Source: Cupriavidus plantarum (GTDB taxonomy: Bacteria; Pseudomonadota; Gammaproteobacteria; Burkholderiales; Burkholderiaceae). From it: a stretch of DNA of 64,000 nucleotides. Made by a program: the position numbers and the translations under genes. Numbering within the stretch: the stretch's first letter is position 1; every line of letters begins with the position of its first letter. Location of the stretch: the NCBI RefSeq assembly GCF_905397285.1, contig NZ_CAJPUX010000001.1, positions 620,001 through 684,000 on the forward strand. The letters run 5' to 3'. The notes under the pieces are model-generated. The model did not search any database and had not been told where the DNA came from. It saw only the letters and a list, made by a program, of their open reading frames with translations. This document shows, one piece after another, positions 37,160-47,011 of the stretch.

Positions 37160-37816
37160 TCAGGAAAGGCTGCGCAGCACTGCGCGCACGGGGCTGGCAT
37201 CGAGGCCAGCAAGCCGCAGCGGCAGCGCGATCAGTTCGTAGTCGCCCGCGGGCACGTCGTCGAGCACGATGCCCTCCAGGATTGCGAGGCCATGCGCATG
37301 CACGGCGCGATGGGCGTCCATGGTCTTGGATTCCTGCGGATCGAGCGACGGGGTGTCGATGCCGATCAGTCGCACGCCATGCGTGGCGAGCAGCGCGACG
37401 GTCTCCGCCGCTACGGCGCAGAACTGGCTGTCCCACGTCTCGCGCGGCGCGCGCGCATAGGTGCGCAGCAGTACGCGCGGGGGCGTCCCATCGAGCGCGC
37501 CGGCAACATGGTGCGGGGCGACGACGGGAGCGGCGCCGATGCAATGGATCACGCGGCACGGGCCGAGGTACGCATCGAGCGGAACGTCGCCGATCGCCGC
37601 GCCGTCCGCGGCGTAGTGGAGCGGGGCGTCGGTATGGGCGCCCGTGTGGGGCGACATCGTGATGCGGCCCACGTTGACGGGGCAGTGCGCGTCCATCTGC
37701 CAGGAAGGGGCGTGCTGGAACGGGGTGTCGCCGGGCCAGACCGGCGTGGCGGGGGACACCGGGGGCGTGATGTCCCAAAGGGTGCGGTCCCTCAGGGGGC
37801 GGGGCGCGTTTGTCAT
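37160..37816 (-). CDS. kynB: kynurenine formamidase
   Basis: A 218-residue metal-dependent hydrolase of the cyclase family that removes the formyl group from N-formylkynurenine. The signature [12 protein letters not shown] (57-68) supplies the metal-binding histidines and aspartate. [19 protein letters not shown] near the N-terminus is also typical. Together with kynU and kynA it completes the tryptophan to anthranilate route. It is the first gene of the set and diverges from kynR. In its leader, GCACCG and CGGTGC (37834-37847) form an inverted repeat close to the start codon. Confidence 0.96.
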   Translation of the reverse strand: MTNAPRPLRDRTLWDITPPVSPATPVWPGDTPFQHAPSWQMDAHCPVNVGRITMSPHTGAHTDAPLHYAADGAAIGDVPLDAYLGPCRVIHCIGAAPVVAPHHVAGALDGTPPRVLLRTYARAPRETWDSQFCAVAAETVALLATHGVRLIGIDTPSLDPQESKTMDAHRAVHAHGLAILEGIVLDDVPAGDYELIALPLRLAGLDASPVRAVLRSLS

Positions 37817-37898
37817 GGCGAACCTTTTCTATGGCACCGCTCGGTGCATGCCCGCATGGTAGTCAAAACCCGGCGAAAGAGGCTTGCCATTTCAACGC

Positions 37899-37984
37899 TA
37901 TAATCGCGGTGATTTCGCAGAATCTTGCGTCGAAAAGATGGATTCCGGTGGAATCTTCAGCGTATATGAATCGTCAGCGTATAT
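37899..37984. promoter_or_regulatory. kynB/kynR control region with inverted and direct repeats
   Basis: TATAAT at 37899-37904 is a -10 candidate for kynR with a weak -35, which would suit activator dependence. Downstream lie a perfect inverted repeat GATTCC-GGT-GGAATC (37941-37955) and two exact copies of TCAGCGTATAT (37957-37967 and 37974-37984) 17 bp apart. These are candidate sites for the Lrp-type protein encoded alongside. Confidence 0.55.
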
Positions 37985-37997
37985 CAAAGCGCGCCAC

Positions 37998-38477
37998 ATG
38001 ACCCTCGACCCCATCGATCTCCGGATCCTGACCTGCCTGCAGGAGAACGGCCGCATCAGCAACCAGGACCTCGCCGACCGCGTTGCGCTGTCGCCGTCGG
38101 CGTGCCTGCGCCGTGTGCGATTACTGGAAGAGAGCGGGGTGATCGGCGGCTATCGCGCGTGGTTCGATGCGGAGCAACTGGGGCTGGAGATCGAAGCGAT
38201 CGTGCAGGTCTCGATGCGGCACGATGTGGAGGGCTGGCACGAGACGTTCAACGAGGCCGTGCAGGCGTGGCCCGAGGTGCTGTCGGCCTATGTGATCACG
38301 GGCGACAGCAGCTACATCCTGCGGGTGCAGGCGCGCAACCTGAAGCACTACTCGGATTTCATCGTGAACCGGCTCTATCGCACGCGCGGCGTGATGGATA
38401 TCCGCTCGAACATCGTGCTTCAGCGGATCAAGACCGAGGGATCGCCGCTGGCGATTCTCAAGGCTCCAGCGGGGTAA
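37998..38477 (+). CDS. kynR: Lrp/AsnC-family regulator, probable KynR
   Basis: A 159-residue Lrp/AsnC protein. The helix-turn-helix lies near residues 3-50 (LDPIDLRILTCLQENGRIS, LADRVALSPSACLRRVRLLE), and the RAM ligand-binding domain follows (VLSAYVITGDSSYILRVQAR). Divergent placement next to kynB matches KynR of Pseudomonas, a kynurenine-responsive activator. The frame remains open upstream, but the family start is MTLDPIDLRIL. Its stop overlaps that of the convergent flavin reductase gene by 20 bp. Confidence 0.88.
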   Translation: MTLDPIDLRILTCLQENGRISNQDLADRVALSPSACLRRVRLLEESGVIGGYRAWFDAEQLGLEIEAIVQVSMRHDVEGWHETFNEAVQAWPEVLSAYVITGDSSYILRVQARNLKHYSDFIVNRLYRTRGVMDIRSNIVLQRIKTEGSPLAILKAPAG

Positions 38478-39039
38478 GCGTGGAAAAGCCGCCGCGATGG
38501 AATACCAGCGGCTGGCCGCCTTCGTCCAGAATGCCGCAGCGTTCGACTTCACCGACGAAGATCACGTGGTCGCCTTCGTCGTAGCGGCTGCGGTTATGGC
38601 ATTCGAACCACGCGAGGGCATTCGCCAGGATCGGCAGGCCGTTTTCGGAGAGCCGATAGTCCACGCCCGCGAAGCGGTCGCCCTTGAGCGTGGCGAAGCG
38701 CTGGCAGAGATCGAGCTGCGACGCGGCGAGGACGTTGATGATGTAGTGCGACCCGGCGCGGAACATCGGCAGGCTGCTGGCGCGCATGGCCAGGCTCCAG
38801 AGCACGAGCGGCGGATCGAGCGAGACGGAGTTGAACGAACTGGCGGTGATGCCGACAAAGGGCGCACCGCCATTGTGGTTTTTGCTGGCCGAACGCGTCG
38901 TCATGACGGTCACGCCTGTGGCGAACTGCGAAAGGGCACGGCGGAAGTGCTCGCTGTCGAAGTCGGGGGCGGCCGCGCCGCGCACATCGGGGCCTGGCTT
39001 GGGTCCTTCCAGACGGCTTCCGGTTTCAGGCATGCCCAT
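38458..39039 (-). CDS. flavin reductase-like FMN-binding protein
   Basis: A 193-residue flavin reductase domain protein (HpaC/RutF type), the partner that supplies reduced flavin to two-component monooxygenases. Marks are FRRALSQFATGVTVMTTRSA, GITASSFNSVSLDPPLVLWS, HYIINVLAASQLDLCQRFA and GDHVIFVGEVERC. Start is uncertain: ATG at 39039 has TGGAG nearby, while ATG at 39063 also fits. No oxygenase component is adjacent, so the partner is unknown. Neighbouring kyn genes hint at an aromatic pathway. Confidence 0.87.
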   Translation of the reverse strand: MGMPETGSRLEGPKPGPDVRGAAAPDFDSEHFRRALSQFATGVTVMTTRSASKNHNGGAPFVGITASSFNSVSLDPPLVLWSLAMRASSLPMFRAGSHYIINVLAASQLDLCQRFATLKGDRFAGVDYRLSENGLPILANALAWFECHNRSRYDEGDHVIFVGEVERCGILDEGGQPLVFHRGGFSTLTPLEP

Positions 39040-39337
39040 GTCTTGGGCTCCACACAATTCCATGACGGTTCCACAGTGTAATCGCGCTCGCGGATGCGCG
39101 TGCGCAACCACAACCTAATCGCCCCGCGACGGCGTTTCCGTCGGTCTGCGCACAAACCGGGAAGCGGGTCGCGTAGCGTAGCCCCGATTGTAACGGACCG
39201 GGTGCGCCTGCCGGCGCCTTCATTTTTGCCAGCGCGTCCCCACTTGCTTGAATATGCTAGTGATGGGGGCGGATGACATGACAGGGCGGGCAGTATCGGA
39301 TGCACCTACCGCGGAATCGGCAAAGGGAGCCAAAGAC

Positions 39338-39883
39338 ATGGATCAGCAACAGTTGGAGATCGCCACCCTCGGTGGCGGATGCTTCTGGTGTCTGGAAGCG
39401 GTGTACCAGCAAGTGGAAGGCGTACGGGCCGTGGAGTCCGGTTACACCGGCGGCCATATCAGTCATCCCACGTACCGTCAGGTCTGCGAGGGCGATACGG
39501 GGCATGCCGAGGTCGTGCGGGTGACGTTCGACCCGTCGGTCATCACGTATCGCGAGATCGTCGAGATCTTCTTCGCCATTCACGATCCCACCACGCTGAA
39601 CCGGCAGGGCAACGACGTCGGCACGCAATACCGCTCGGCGATCTTCACGCATTCGGAGGCGCAGCGGGCGACGGCCGAGTACGTGATGCGCGAAGTCGCC
39701 GCGAACAAGATCTACGACGACCCCATCGTCACGCAGATCGAGCCGGAGCAGCCGTACTGGCGCGCCGAGGAAAGCCACCAGAACTACTACGTGGATCATC
39801 CCGGCCAGGGTTACTGCGCGTTCGTGATCACGCCCAAGGTCGCGAAATTCCGCAAGCAGTTCGCGCACCGACTGCGTCAGTGA
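39338..39883 (+). CDS. msrA: peptide methionine sulfoxide reductase MsrA
   Basis: A 181-residue MsrA that repairs S-methionine sulfoxide. The catalytic cysteine is in GGGCFWCLEAVYQQVEGV (GCFWC near residue 13). EVVRVTFDPSVITYREIVE and NDVGTQYRSAIF are conserved. No resolving C-terminal cysteine cluster is seen besides YCAFV. The chosen ATG has GGGAG upstream; 30 more upstream codons are open but unlike the family. Confidence 0.96.
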   Translation: MDQQQLEIATLGGGCFWCLEAVYQQVEGVRAVESGYTGGHISHPTYRQVCEGDTGHAEVVRVTFDPSVITYREIVEIFFAIHDPTTLNRQGNDVGTQYRSAIFTHSEAQRATAEYVMREVAANKIYDDPIVTQIEPEQPYWRAEESHQNYYVDHPGQGYCAFVITPKVAKFRKQFAHRLRQ

Positions 39884-39892
39884 GCATCGGCC

Positions 39893-40954
39893 TCAGACGC
39901 GAAGGCGGTCGGCGATCGCCTGCGCGAGCTTGAGGCATGTCAGCGGGGCCGAGCCTTCGGCCTTGTTGCTGACGATCACATACGCGGGCTGATCCGCGGC
40001 AAGCGTGCGTACGACGAGGTCGGCAATGGCCTCGCGCGTGGGCACGTCCTCATCGACGAGCTTGTCGAACGGCGCATACGCGGCCTCGGCGATCTCGTAC
40101 GAGCGGCCCTGATACAACATCCATCGCACCACGAGCGGACCCGGTCCCTCGGCATCCATTAATGCCTGCGCGCCGGCCTGACGCCTGACCGGCGGCAGCC
40201 TGTCGCGCGCCGAGAGGCAGAACCGCACGCCATGCGCGCGCAGCAGCTTGATGTAGCGCGGCGTCAGCAGCGCGGGGTCACGCATCTCTACCGCATAGCA
40301 GGCGGACGGCGTCAGCGTTGGATCGAGCGGTGGCAGGGCCTCCAGGAAAGCCGCAAGCCGCGCGTGGAACGCCTCGGCGTCGTTGGCCATGCTGCCGAGC
40401 GGCGACAGCTGGAACAGCAGCGGCCCGCAGCGGCGGCCGAGTCCGCCGGTCGCGGGCACGATGAAGTCGCGCACCGCGATGTCGGGGTCGAGGAAGGCGG
40501 AATTCGGCACGCGTCCCGCGCCATCGGCCCCGCGTACCCAGCCATCGCAGACGCTGGCCGGGGCCTTGATCAGGAAGCGGAAATCCTCGGGGACCTGCGA
40601 CGCGTAGCTGAGGTAGTCCGCGAGCGGGATCGGGCCGTAGAAGCCGCGGTCGATGCCGGCCGCGCGCAGCAGCGGATGCTGGCCGTAGGCGGTGAGCCCC
40701 TTTCGGGAGAGCAGGCTCTCGGTGTACTGGCCATCGTAGACGAGGCCATGCCAGCCGGGATAGGACCACGACGAGGTGCCGAGGTACAGCTGGCGCGGCA
40801 GACGCACGGCCAGCGCCGAGAGTTCCGCCTTGAGTTCCGACGACATCGCCGCGGGCTGGATCGGCTTGCCGCGCGGAGGCCTGGCCGCCCCGGCCGGGTC
40901 ATCTTGCGCCGGCGCGTCGGCCGGCATGCCAAACAGGTCGAGATTCGTCGTCAA
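39893..40954 (-). CDS. DUF72 (YecE-like) protein
   Basis: A 353-residue TIM-barrel-like protein of the DUF72/YecE family, of unknown activity. Marks are LYLGTSSWSYPGWHGLVYDG near residue 56, FRFLIKAPASVCDGW, GPLLFQLSPLGSMANDAEAF and a late DEDVPTREAIADL, YVIVSNKAEGSAPLTCLKLA. The N-terminal 40 residues are a variable extension. It converges on msrA with 9 bp between stops and lies 36 bp after cfa. Confidence 0.85.
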   Translation of the reverse strand: MTTNLDLFGMPADAPAQDDPAGAARPPRGKPIQPAAMSSELKAELSALAVRLPRQLYLGTSSWSYPGWHGLVYDGQYTESLLSRKGLTAYGQHPLLRAAGIDRGFYGPIPLADYLSYASQVPEDFRFLIKAPASVCDGWVRGADGAGRVPNSAFLDPDIAVRDFIVPATGGLGRRCGPLLFQLSPLGSMANDAEAFHARLAAFLEALPPLDPTLTPSACYAVEMRDPALLTPRYIKLLRAHGVRFCLSARDRLPPVRRQAGAQALMDAEGPGPLVVRWMLYQGRSYEIAEAAYAPFDKLVDEDVPTREAIADLVVRTLAADQPAYVIVSNKAEGSAPLTCLKLAQAIADRLRV

Positions 40955-40990
40955 CTGGGCAATGCGCGGGTCCGCGGTGCATGTGCGGGC

Positions 40991-42229
40991 TTACGCGCGG
41001 TCTTGATTGTTGGGGTAGATGTACCTTCGCGACGTTGGCAATGTCTCCGCCTGCCGTCCCGCCTTGTGGCAGACCACCTGGTAGATCGACATCTGGTCCG
41101 TCGTGAACGCATGCGCGCATCCGGCCAGATACACCCGCCAGATGCGGAACTTCGTTTCGCCTACCATCTCACGGATGGCATCGCCATGGGCTTCGAAATT
41201 CTCGGCCCAGTGGCGCAGCGTCTGCGCATAGTGCCGCCGCAGCAGTTCCACGTCAAACGCCTCGAGCCCGCCCTGCTGCATCGTGTGGAGCACCAACCCG
41301 ATATGCGGCAACTCGCCCTGCGGAAACACGTAGCGGTCCATGAAGCCCGCGCCGTCCATCGGCACCTTGCCGCTGTCCGGATCGGTCGCGGTGATGCCAT
41401 GGTTCATGGCCACGCCGTCGTCGGTCAGCAGTTCGCGGATGCGGCCGAAATAGCCCGGCAGGTTGTCCTTGCCCACGTGCTCGAACATGCCGACGCTGGT
41501 GATGCGGTCGAACTGCCCCGGCACGTCGCGGTAATCCTGCAGCCGGATCTCGATATGGTCTTCGAGTCCGGCTTCCTTCACGCGCGCGGTAGCCAGGTCG
41601 AACTGGTTCTGGGACAGCGTGACGCCCACGCAGCGGGCCCCGAATTTCTGCGCGGCGCGGATGACGAGCGCACCCCAGCCGCAGCCGATATCGAGCAGCG
41701 TCTGACCCCGTTGCAGCCGGATCTTGGTGAGGATGTGGTCGATCTTCTTCAGCTGCGCGGTGGCAAGGTCCTCGTCGCCGTTTTCGAAGTACGCGCAGGA
41801 ATACACCATGCGCGGATCGAGCCAGCGCTGATAGAAGTCGTTGGAGACGTCGTAGTGGTACTGGATCGCGGCCTTGTCTTCCTGCTTCGAATGCGTGAAG
41901 TGTTGCGCGACCTTGGCCAGCATGCCGCCCGCGAGCGACTTCGCGGCATTCGAGAATCCGTAGCCCACGTTGATGATGTCGGCCAGCTTGCCGTCGAGGT
42001 CGATCTTCTGCTGGACGTAGGCTTCACCGAGGTTGTCGAGGCTCGGTACGAGCAGCAGCGGCAGCGCCGCGGCTTCGCGCACCGTCAGCGTGACATCCGG
42101 TGTGTCGAACCGGCCGAGCGCGAACTCGCTGCCATTCCACAATCGCAATCGCACCGGAAGATTGGCGTGCTCGCGCACGTCGGCGATCCAGCGTTCGAGT
42201 TGCGTATCCAAAGCTTGTTTGAACAACAT
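40991..42229 (-). CDS. cfa: cyclopropane-fatty-acyl-phospholipid synthase
   Basis: A 412-residue SAM-dependent enzyme that methylenates unsaturated phospholipid acyl chains, commonly induced in stationary phase or stress. Marks are QYHYDVSNDFYQRWLDPRMV, MVYSCAYFENGDEDLATAQL, the SAM site LLDIGCGWGALVIRAAQKFG, GVTLSQNQFDLA and ITSVGMFEHVGKDN. The conserved bicarbonate-site glutamate and tyrosine are probably in the FEHVG and KFRIWRVYLAGCAHAF regions. Length is typical. Confidence 0.96.
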   Translation of the reverse strand: MLFKQALDTQLERWIADVREHANLPVRLRLWNGSEFALGRFDTPDVTLTVREAAALPLLLVPSLDNLGEAYVQQKIDLDGKLADIINVGYGFSNAAKSLAGGMLAKVAQHFTHSKQEDKAAIQYHYDVSNDFYQRWLDPRMVYSCAYFENGDEDLATAQLKKIDHILTKIRLQRGQTLLDIGCGWGALVIRAAQKFGARCVGVTLSQNQFDLATARVKEAGLEDHIEIRLQDYRDVPGQFDRITSVGMFEHVGKDNLPGYFGRIRELLTDDGVAMNHGITATDPDSGKVPMDGAGFMDRYVFPQGELPHIGLVLHTMQQGGLEAFDVELLRRHYAQTLRHWAENFEAHGDAIREMVGETKFRIWRVYLAGCAHAFTTDQMSIYQVVCHKAGRQAETLPTSRRYIYPNNQDRA

Positions 42230-42449
42230 GCCGTGCTCTCCCGTGATGGCAGCGATCCATCGACTCTACTGCCGAACGGTAGTCTGCGTGTGACCGCGGC
42301 CCTACCTGTCTAGTCAAGCAAACATCAGCATGGGAGAGGGCCACGATCCAGCACTGGTGCGGCTTTCACGTGATCGTTCATCACGCGGCACATCGCGGAT
42401 GGGGACTGTTCAGGCTCGCCGACACATCGTCCAAGGGCCGGAACAAAAA

Positions 42450-43088
42450 TCAGGGCGACAATCGCACAATGCGCCAGCCGCCATCGTCCTGCCGGCGGAA
42501 GCCGATGCGGTCGTGCAGGCGGGAGGCGCGGCCCTGCCAGAACTCGATCCAGGTCGGCGTCAGTCGGTAGCCGCCCCAGTGCGGCGGGCGCGGCGGATCG
42601 TCGCCGAAGCGCGCGCGGAATTCCGCCTCCCGGGTCTCGATCACCTCGCGGCCCGCGACTTCGCGGCTTTGTTCGGACGCCCATGCACCGAGGCGCGAGC
42701 CGAGCGGGCGCGACACGAAATACGCATCGCTTTCGGCCTCGTCCACCTTGCGCACCTCGCCTTCGATGCGCACCTGGCGCTCGAGCTGTACCCAATGGAA
42801 GAGCAGCGCCGCGCGCGGATTGTTGAGGAGATCGTTGCCCTTGCGGCTTTCGTAGTTCGTGAAGAACGTGAAGCCCGCCGCATCGACGCCCTTGAGCAGC
42901 ACGATGCGCGCCGAGGGCTGGCCGTCCGGGCCGACGGTCGCGAGGGTCATCGCATTGGGGTCGGGCATCTTGGCGACGAGGGCTTCGTCGAACCACCGTT
43001 GGAACTGCACGATGGGGTCGCTGGCCACGTCGGTTTCGGAGAGTGCGCCGAGCACGAATTGGCGGCGCAGGTCGGCAAGTTCAGTCAT
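42450..43088 (-). CDS. pdxH: pyridoxamine 5'-phosphate oxidase
   Basis: A 212-residue FMN enzyme that oxidises pyridoxine or pyridoxamine phosphate to pyridoxal phosphate. Marks are [60 protein letters not shown] and the C-terminal signature [18 protein letters not shown] with WRIVRLSP. Length matches E. coli PdxH. It follows the MFS gene by 76 bp. Confidence 0.97.
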   Translation of the reverse strand: MTELADLRRQFVLGALSETDVASDPIVQFQRWFDEALVAKMPDPNAMTLATVGPDGQPSARIVLLKGVDAAGFTFFTNYESRKGNDLLNNPRAALLFHWVQLERQVRIEGEVRKVDEAESDAYFVSRPLGSRLGAWASEQSREVAGREVIETREAEFRARFGDDPPRPPHWGGYRLTPTWIEFWQGRASRLHDRIGFRRQDDGGWRIVRLSP

Positions 43089-43164
43089 GTCGCTTCTACA
43101 CGGAAACTTCGCAAAGGATGTTTCGAGTATAGCGAATGCGCCGCACGGCGCGCCCTGCGCTGCA

Positions 43165-44358
43165 TCAAGCCGGCGGCAGTGCCTTGCCTCGCGTCTGCCT
43201 GCGCGAGTAGTAGCCGGCCATGCCCATGGCGCCGGCCATCGACAGGAAGATCGGCAGCATCCCCAGCGCGGTGCCGACCACGCCGAACGTGAGGGGCCAG
43301 ACGACCTGGCTCGTGTTGAGCACGGCCGAGCGCAGGCCGAGCGCCTCGCCAGCGCGGCCGGACGGCGATGCGACGTGGAGAATGTTCATGACGTTAGGCT
43401 GCGCGCTGCCGAGCGCGAGGCCAAGCAGGAACGCGAGCATGCACATCAGCCAGAACTGCGACACGAACGGATAGATGAGATACGCGCAGGCGCCGACCAT
43501 CAGCGCGATGCGGATGATCTTCCATTCCGAGAACCGGCGCGTGATGAGCGGCATCGCGATACGGATCGCCAGCGTGGCGATCGAGAACGCGCCGAGCACC
43601 CATCCGATCGACGATGGCGTGAGGCCGATGTTCGAGCCGCGGATCGGGATCAGGAAGGCGTGGAGGTCCCATGCGGCGGAGAGCACCGCGCTCGCGACGA
43701 ACACCGCGCGCAGTTCGGGATACTGCAGCAGGCTCAGCGCCGATTGCCGCGATCCATCCTCGATGGCGATGCGGCCGGCGTTGCCGCCCGCGGCCGGCAG
43801 CCGGCCGCGCACGTATTGGAGACCGATCTGCCCGGCGATGGCCACGCCGACCAGCACGATGAACGCCCAGCGAAAGCCCGCGTGCTCGATCACGTAGCCC
43901 ATCGTGACGGGGCCAAGCGTGCCGGACACCGACAGGCCGAGCGCGTGCAGCGAATAATTGCGCAGCCGTGTCTCGTTCGTCGACACCTGTCCGATCAGCA
44001 GCTGCATGGCCACCTGCACCAGCATGAAGCCGACGCCGATCAGCGCGCAGGCGCCGTACAGCGATGCGATGTCGTGCCAGACGGCGGGCATCAGCGTGCC
44101 GGCGACGACCATTACCGATCCCGCCGTCATTGGCAGGCGCGGCCCGATCGCATCGATGCGGCGCCCGGCGGGAATGGCGAGGAACATCGGCAGCAGCGCA
44201 TAGAGCGCCATCAGCACGCCGAGCGTGATCGTCGAGGCCTTGAGGGAGATGGCGAAGAGGGACACGACAACGCGGCTCGCGTTGAAGGCGACGTGGTTGC
44301 ACACCGTGAGAGCGATCAGCCAGCTGATCGGCGGCACCGTGGCAGGGGGCAACGTCAT
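43165..44358 (-). CDS. MFS transporter
   Basis: A 397-residue major facilitator with about twelve transmembrane helices. The first-half loop motif appears in a reduced form ([20 protein letters not shown]), and the second half has an [18 protein letters not shown] loop. No ligand can be named from the sequence. The start [10 protein letters not shown] is taken because upstream residues are non-membrane and not conserved in type. It lies 198 bp after the asmA-like gene and before pdxH. Confidence 0.86.
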   Translation of the reverse strand: MTLPPATVPPISWLIALTVCNHVAFNASRVVVSLFAISLKASTITLGVLMALYALLPMFLAIPAGRRIDAIGPRLPMTAGSVMVVAGTLMPAVWHDIASLYGACALIGVGFMLVQVAMQLLIGQVSTNETRLRNYSLHALGLSVSGTLGPVTMGYVIEHAGFRWAFIVLVGVAIAGQIGLQYVRGRLPAAGGNAGRIAIEDGSRQSALSLLQYPELRAVFVASAVLSAAWDLHAFLIPIRGSNIGLTPSSIGWVLGAFSIATLAIRIAMPLITRRFSEWKIIRIALMVGACAYLIYPFVSQFWLMCMLAFLLGLALGSAQPNVMNILHVASPSGRAGEALGLRSAVLNTSQVVWPLTFGVVGTALGMLPIFLSMAGAMGMAGYYSRRQTRGKALPPA

Positions 44359-44556
44359 TTGGGGGCGGGGGACTTGTAAGAGGCCGCTTAAGTATGCGCC
44401 TGCATGTGGCACATGCACAACAACGGGGTCCCCGCCGTGCAAAAACGCAACGGTTTTGGTGCGAAGAGCGGTGGCGGGGCGCCGAAAAGGGGTGGAGAAC
44501 CGGACCGGGCCACCCGCGCCGGGCCGTCTCCGTCGGAAAAACCCAACGCCCTCCGA

Positions 44557-46848
44557 TCAACTTCCCTGATGCATCGCGTCCGGCTGCGCGGGCGCCCTGG
44601 CCGCCGGCTTCTTGGGCTGCGAGTTTGCGGCCCCCCCGGTGGACCCGTCGGCGGATGCATTCGCGGAGGCATTGGCGTTCGATCCGGCGGTCCCATCCGC
44701 GGGCGTCTGGGCGGTGCGGGCGCCGGGCGCCGCCGGCGCGCTGGCGGCCGGGGCCTTCGGATCCTTGTACGTCTTGCCCGGCGGCGGGGCGTTCGGGCGT
44801 TTCTTGAGTTCGGTCAGCAGGCGTCCGCACTGGCTTTCGTCACCCGGCGACAGGTCGATCAGGGGCAGCACCGCGGCCACGGGCGCGACGAGCGCGAGCG
44901 CGACGGCGCCACCCGCGCGCAGCGCGAGCACCGCGATGTTGGGGCTGACCGAGGGATCCTTGAACGTGCCGCCGATATACAGCGGCGAACGCAGCGAGAT
45001 GATGCGCACGCCTTTCGAATCGGGATGCACCGTCAGCGCCATGCGCTCGTCGGTGAAGTCGATGGCCCCATCGACGTTGATGACGGCATCCTGCGTGTCG
45101 AGCACGAAGGTGCGCGCGCGGGAGACGCCGTTGGTGAACGCGAAGTCCGCCACGCCGCAGTTGATCTGCACGGGTTTGTCGCCGAACAGCTTGGAGATCA
45201 CGACGCTGCCGACGTTGAGCCCCATGGCTTCGAGGATGAACTTGCTGACCGTGCCGTTCTCGACGAGCAGCCGTGCTTCACCGTTCGACGAGCCCATCAG
45301 CGCGGCCACGGAGTTGCCGGTCGCTGACAGCTTGGCGCCGCCGTTGATCTCACCGATGCTTGCGCGCATCGATTCGATCTTGGGAAATAGCTGCTTGATC
45401 TTGAGGTGACGCGCGGTCATGTCGATCATCGCGCCCATCGGCTCGCGCTTGCCGTCCAGGCGGATGGTGGAGACCAGATTCCCCCCTGCGATCCCGAAGT
45501 TCAGCGGGTCGAGCAGCAGCACGCCGTCGGTCAGTTTCAGGTGCGTGGTCAGGTTCGTGATCGGCAGCTCTTCGGTACGCACGATGCGGCGGCCCGTGAA
45601 CTTCACGTCCGCGTCGATTTCGTCCCAGCGCTCCGTGCGGAATGGCGCCACGGGCAGGGCCTTGTTCGCGGGCTGCTTCACCGTGCTGTCGGAGGCGGCC
45701 TGTCCGGGCTTGGCGTCGGCGCCAATGAGCGGCGCCAGGTCGGAGAACAGCAGCTGTTTCGATTCGAGCTCGCCCGACAGCAGCGGGCGCGGCGAGCGTT
45801 GCTCGAAATTGAGCGTGCCGCCGAGATCGCTGCCGCCCACCTTGCCCGTGAAGTTGCGGTAGCTGTACGTCGATGCACCCTTGTTCAGTGTCGCCACAAG
45901 CCGCCCACGCGTTTCATACGGCGGCGTGGAGGGCAGCACGATGCCGGTGAGGGCATAGAGCTTGGCCATGTTGTCGCCCGACAGCGCGAGGTGAACGTCC
46001 AGCGCGCCGAGGTGCGCGGGATTCGTCAGCGTGCCTTCGATGACCGCGCGCGTGCCGCCCACGCGAACGTCGGCCTGGACGGGGAACGGGGTATTGGTAT
46101 CGCGCAGGCTCAGCACGGTGCCGGCCTTGCCGTTGGCGTTGATCGTCGCCTGGTTGTAGTGGCCGACCGCTTTCCAGCGCAGGCCGTAGCGCCGCTCGTC
46201 CGCCATGTTTCCCTGTACCGCGGAGGCTTCCGACGCGGCGTTCACCAATGCGCCATCGCGCGCCTTGTTGTACAGCGCGTTGTCGCCGATGGTGCCGATC
46301 TCGGCCTGCATGTCGATCTTGGACGCGGCGTCCGTGAGCGCGATATTGCCCTGCGCCAGCACGATCTCGCCGACGTCGAGGTGCCATTTCGAGGTGCCCG
46401 TCTTGGGCCCGGTGTCGAATGTCCAGTTGTTGCGCTTGTCCGCGAGGCGTTCGAGCCAGACGGCGGGGCTGTCGATCACGATGCTCGGCACGTTGATCTC
46501 GTGCGCCAACAGCGGCAGCGGCCGCAGCACGAAGATGAGTTCGCGTACCGTCGCCATTTGCGGCGCCTTGGCCCATTCCGTATTGCCGACGGTGATGTCG
46601 CTCGCGGAAAGCCGCGGCCAGGGGACGACCCGGCGCCAGCCGGCTTCACCCTCCGCGCGTTTCCAGGTGACCACGAGGTCGCCGTTGATCGCGAACGGGC
46701 GCCCGATGGCCTGCGAGACCTTGTCGTTGAGCCAGGGCTTCAGTCGATTCCAGTCGAACGTGAGAATGACGATGACGACGATGGCAATCAGGGCCAGCGG
46801 CGTGAGCACGCTCCACAGGGCGATCTTCTGGCGGCGGGTGACGGGCAT
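44557..46848 (-). CDS. AsmA-family protein
   Basis: A 763-residue envelope protein with one N-terminal transmembrane helix (residues 10-31) and a periplasmic AsmA-like beta-groove domain, a family linked to phospholipid transport to the outer membrane. Marks are DWNRLKPWLNDKVSQAIGRP, DKRNNWTFDTGPKTG near residue 138, GEINGGAKLSATGNSVAALM near 500 and GVRIISLRSPLYIGGTFKDP near 620. The last 70 residues are rich in alanine, proline and serine and look disordered. It diverges from tcdA. Confidence 0.92.
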   Translation of the reverse strand: MPVTRRQKIALWSVLTPLALIAIVVIVILTFDWNRLKPWLNDKVSQAIGRPFAINGDLVVTWKRAEGEAGWRRVVPWPRLSASDITVGNTEWAKAPQMATVRELIFVLRPLPLLAHEINVPSIVIDSPAVWLERLADKRNNWTFDTGPKTGTSKWHLDVGEIVLAQGNIALTDAASKIDMQAEIGTIGDNALYNKARDGALVNAASEASAVQGNMADERRYGLRWKAVGHYNQATINANGKAGTVLSLRDTNTPFPVQADVRVGGTRAVIEGTLTNPAHLGALDVHLALSGDNMAKLYALTGIVLPSTPPYETRGRLVATLNKGASTYSYRNFTGKVGGSDLGGTLNFEQRSPRPLLSGELESKQLLFSDLAPLIGADAKPGQAASDSTVKQPANKALPVAPFRTERWDEIDADVKFTGRRIVRTEELPITNLTTHLKLTDGVLLLDPLNFGIAGGNLVSTIRLDGKREPMGAMIDMTARHLKIKQLFPKIESMRASIGEINGGAKLSATGNSVAALMGSSNGEARLLVENGTVSKFILEAMGLNVGSVVISKLFGDKPVQINCGVADFAFTNGVSRARTFVLDTQDAVINVDGAIDFTDERMALTVHPDSKGVRIISLRSPLYIGGTFKDPSVSPNIAVLALRAGGAVALALVAPVAAVLPLIDLSPGDESQCGRLLTELKKRPNAPPPGKTYKDPKAPAASAPAAPGARTAQTPADGTAGSNANASANASADGSTGGAANSQPKKPAARAPAQPDAMHQGS

Positions 46849-47011
46849 GGACGGGGCCTTTTATCGGGTGCGGCGCTTCGCCATATCGAAGCGGCGCATC
46901 AACCACTCAAGATCAATTGTAGGAACCGTTATGCAGCGCCGTTGTCGGTCGTTCGCTGACATTGCGGTCGCCCGCGCGCCGATTTTTAGTCGTTGTCTTA
47001 AAATGCCGGCC

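Noticed and set aside
45406..46959. A 517-residue open frame on the plus strand
   Set aside because: Opposite the AsmA-type gene and without domain features.
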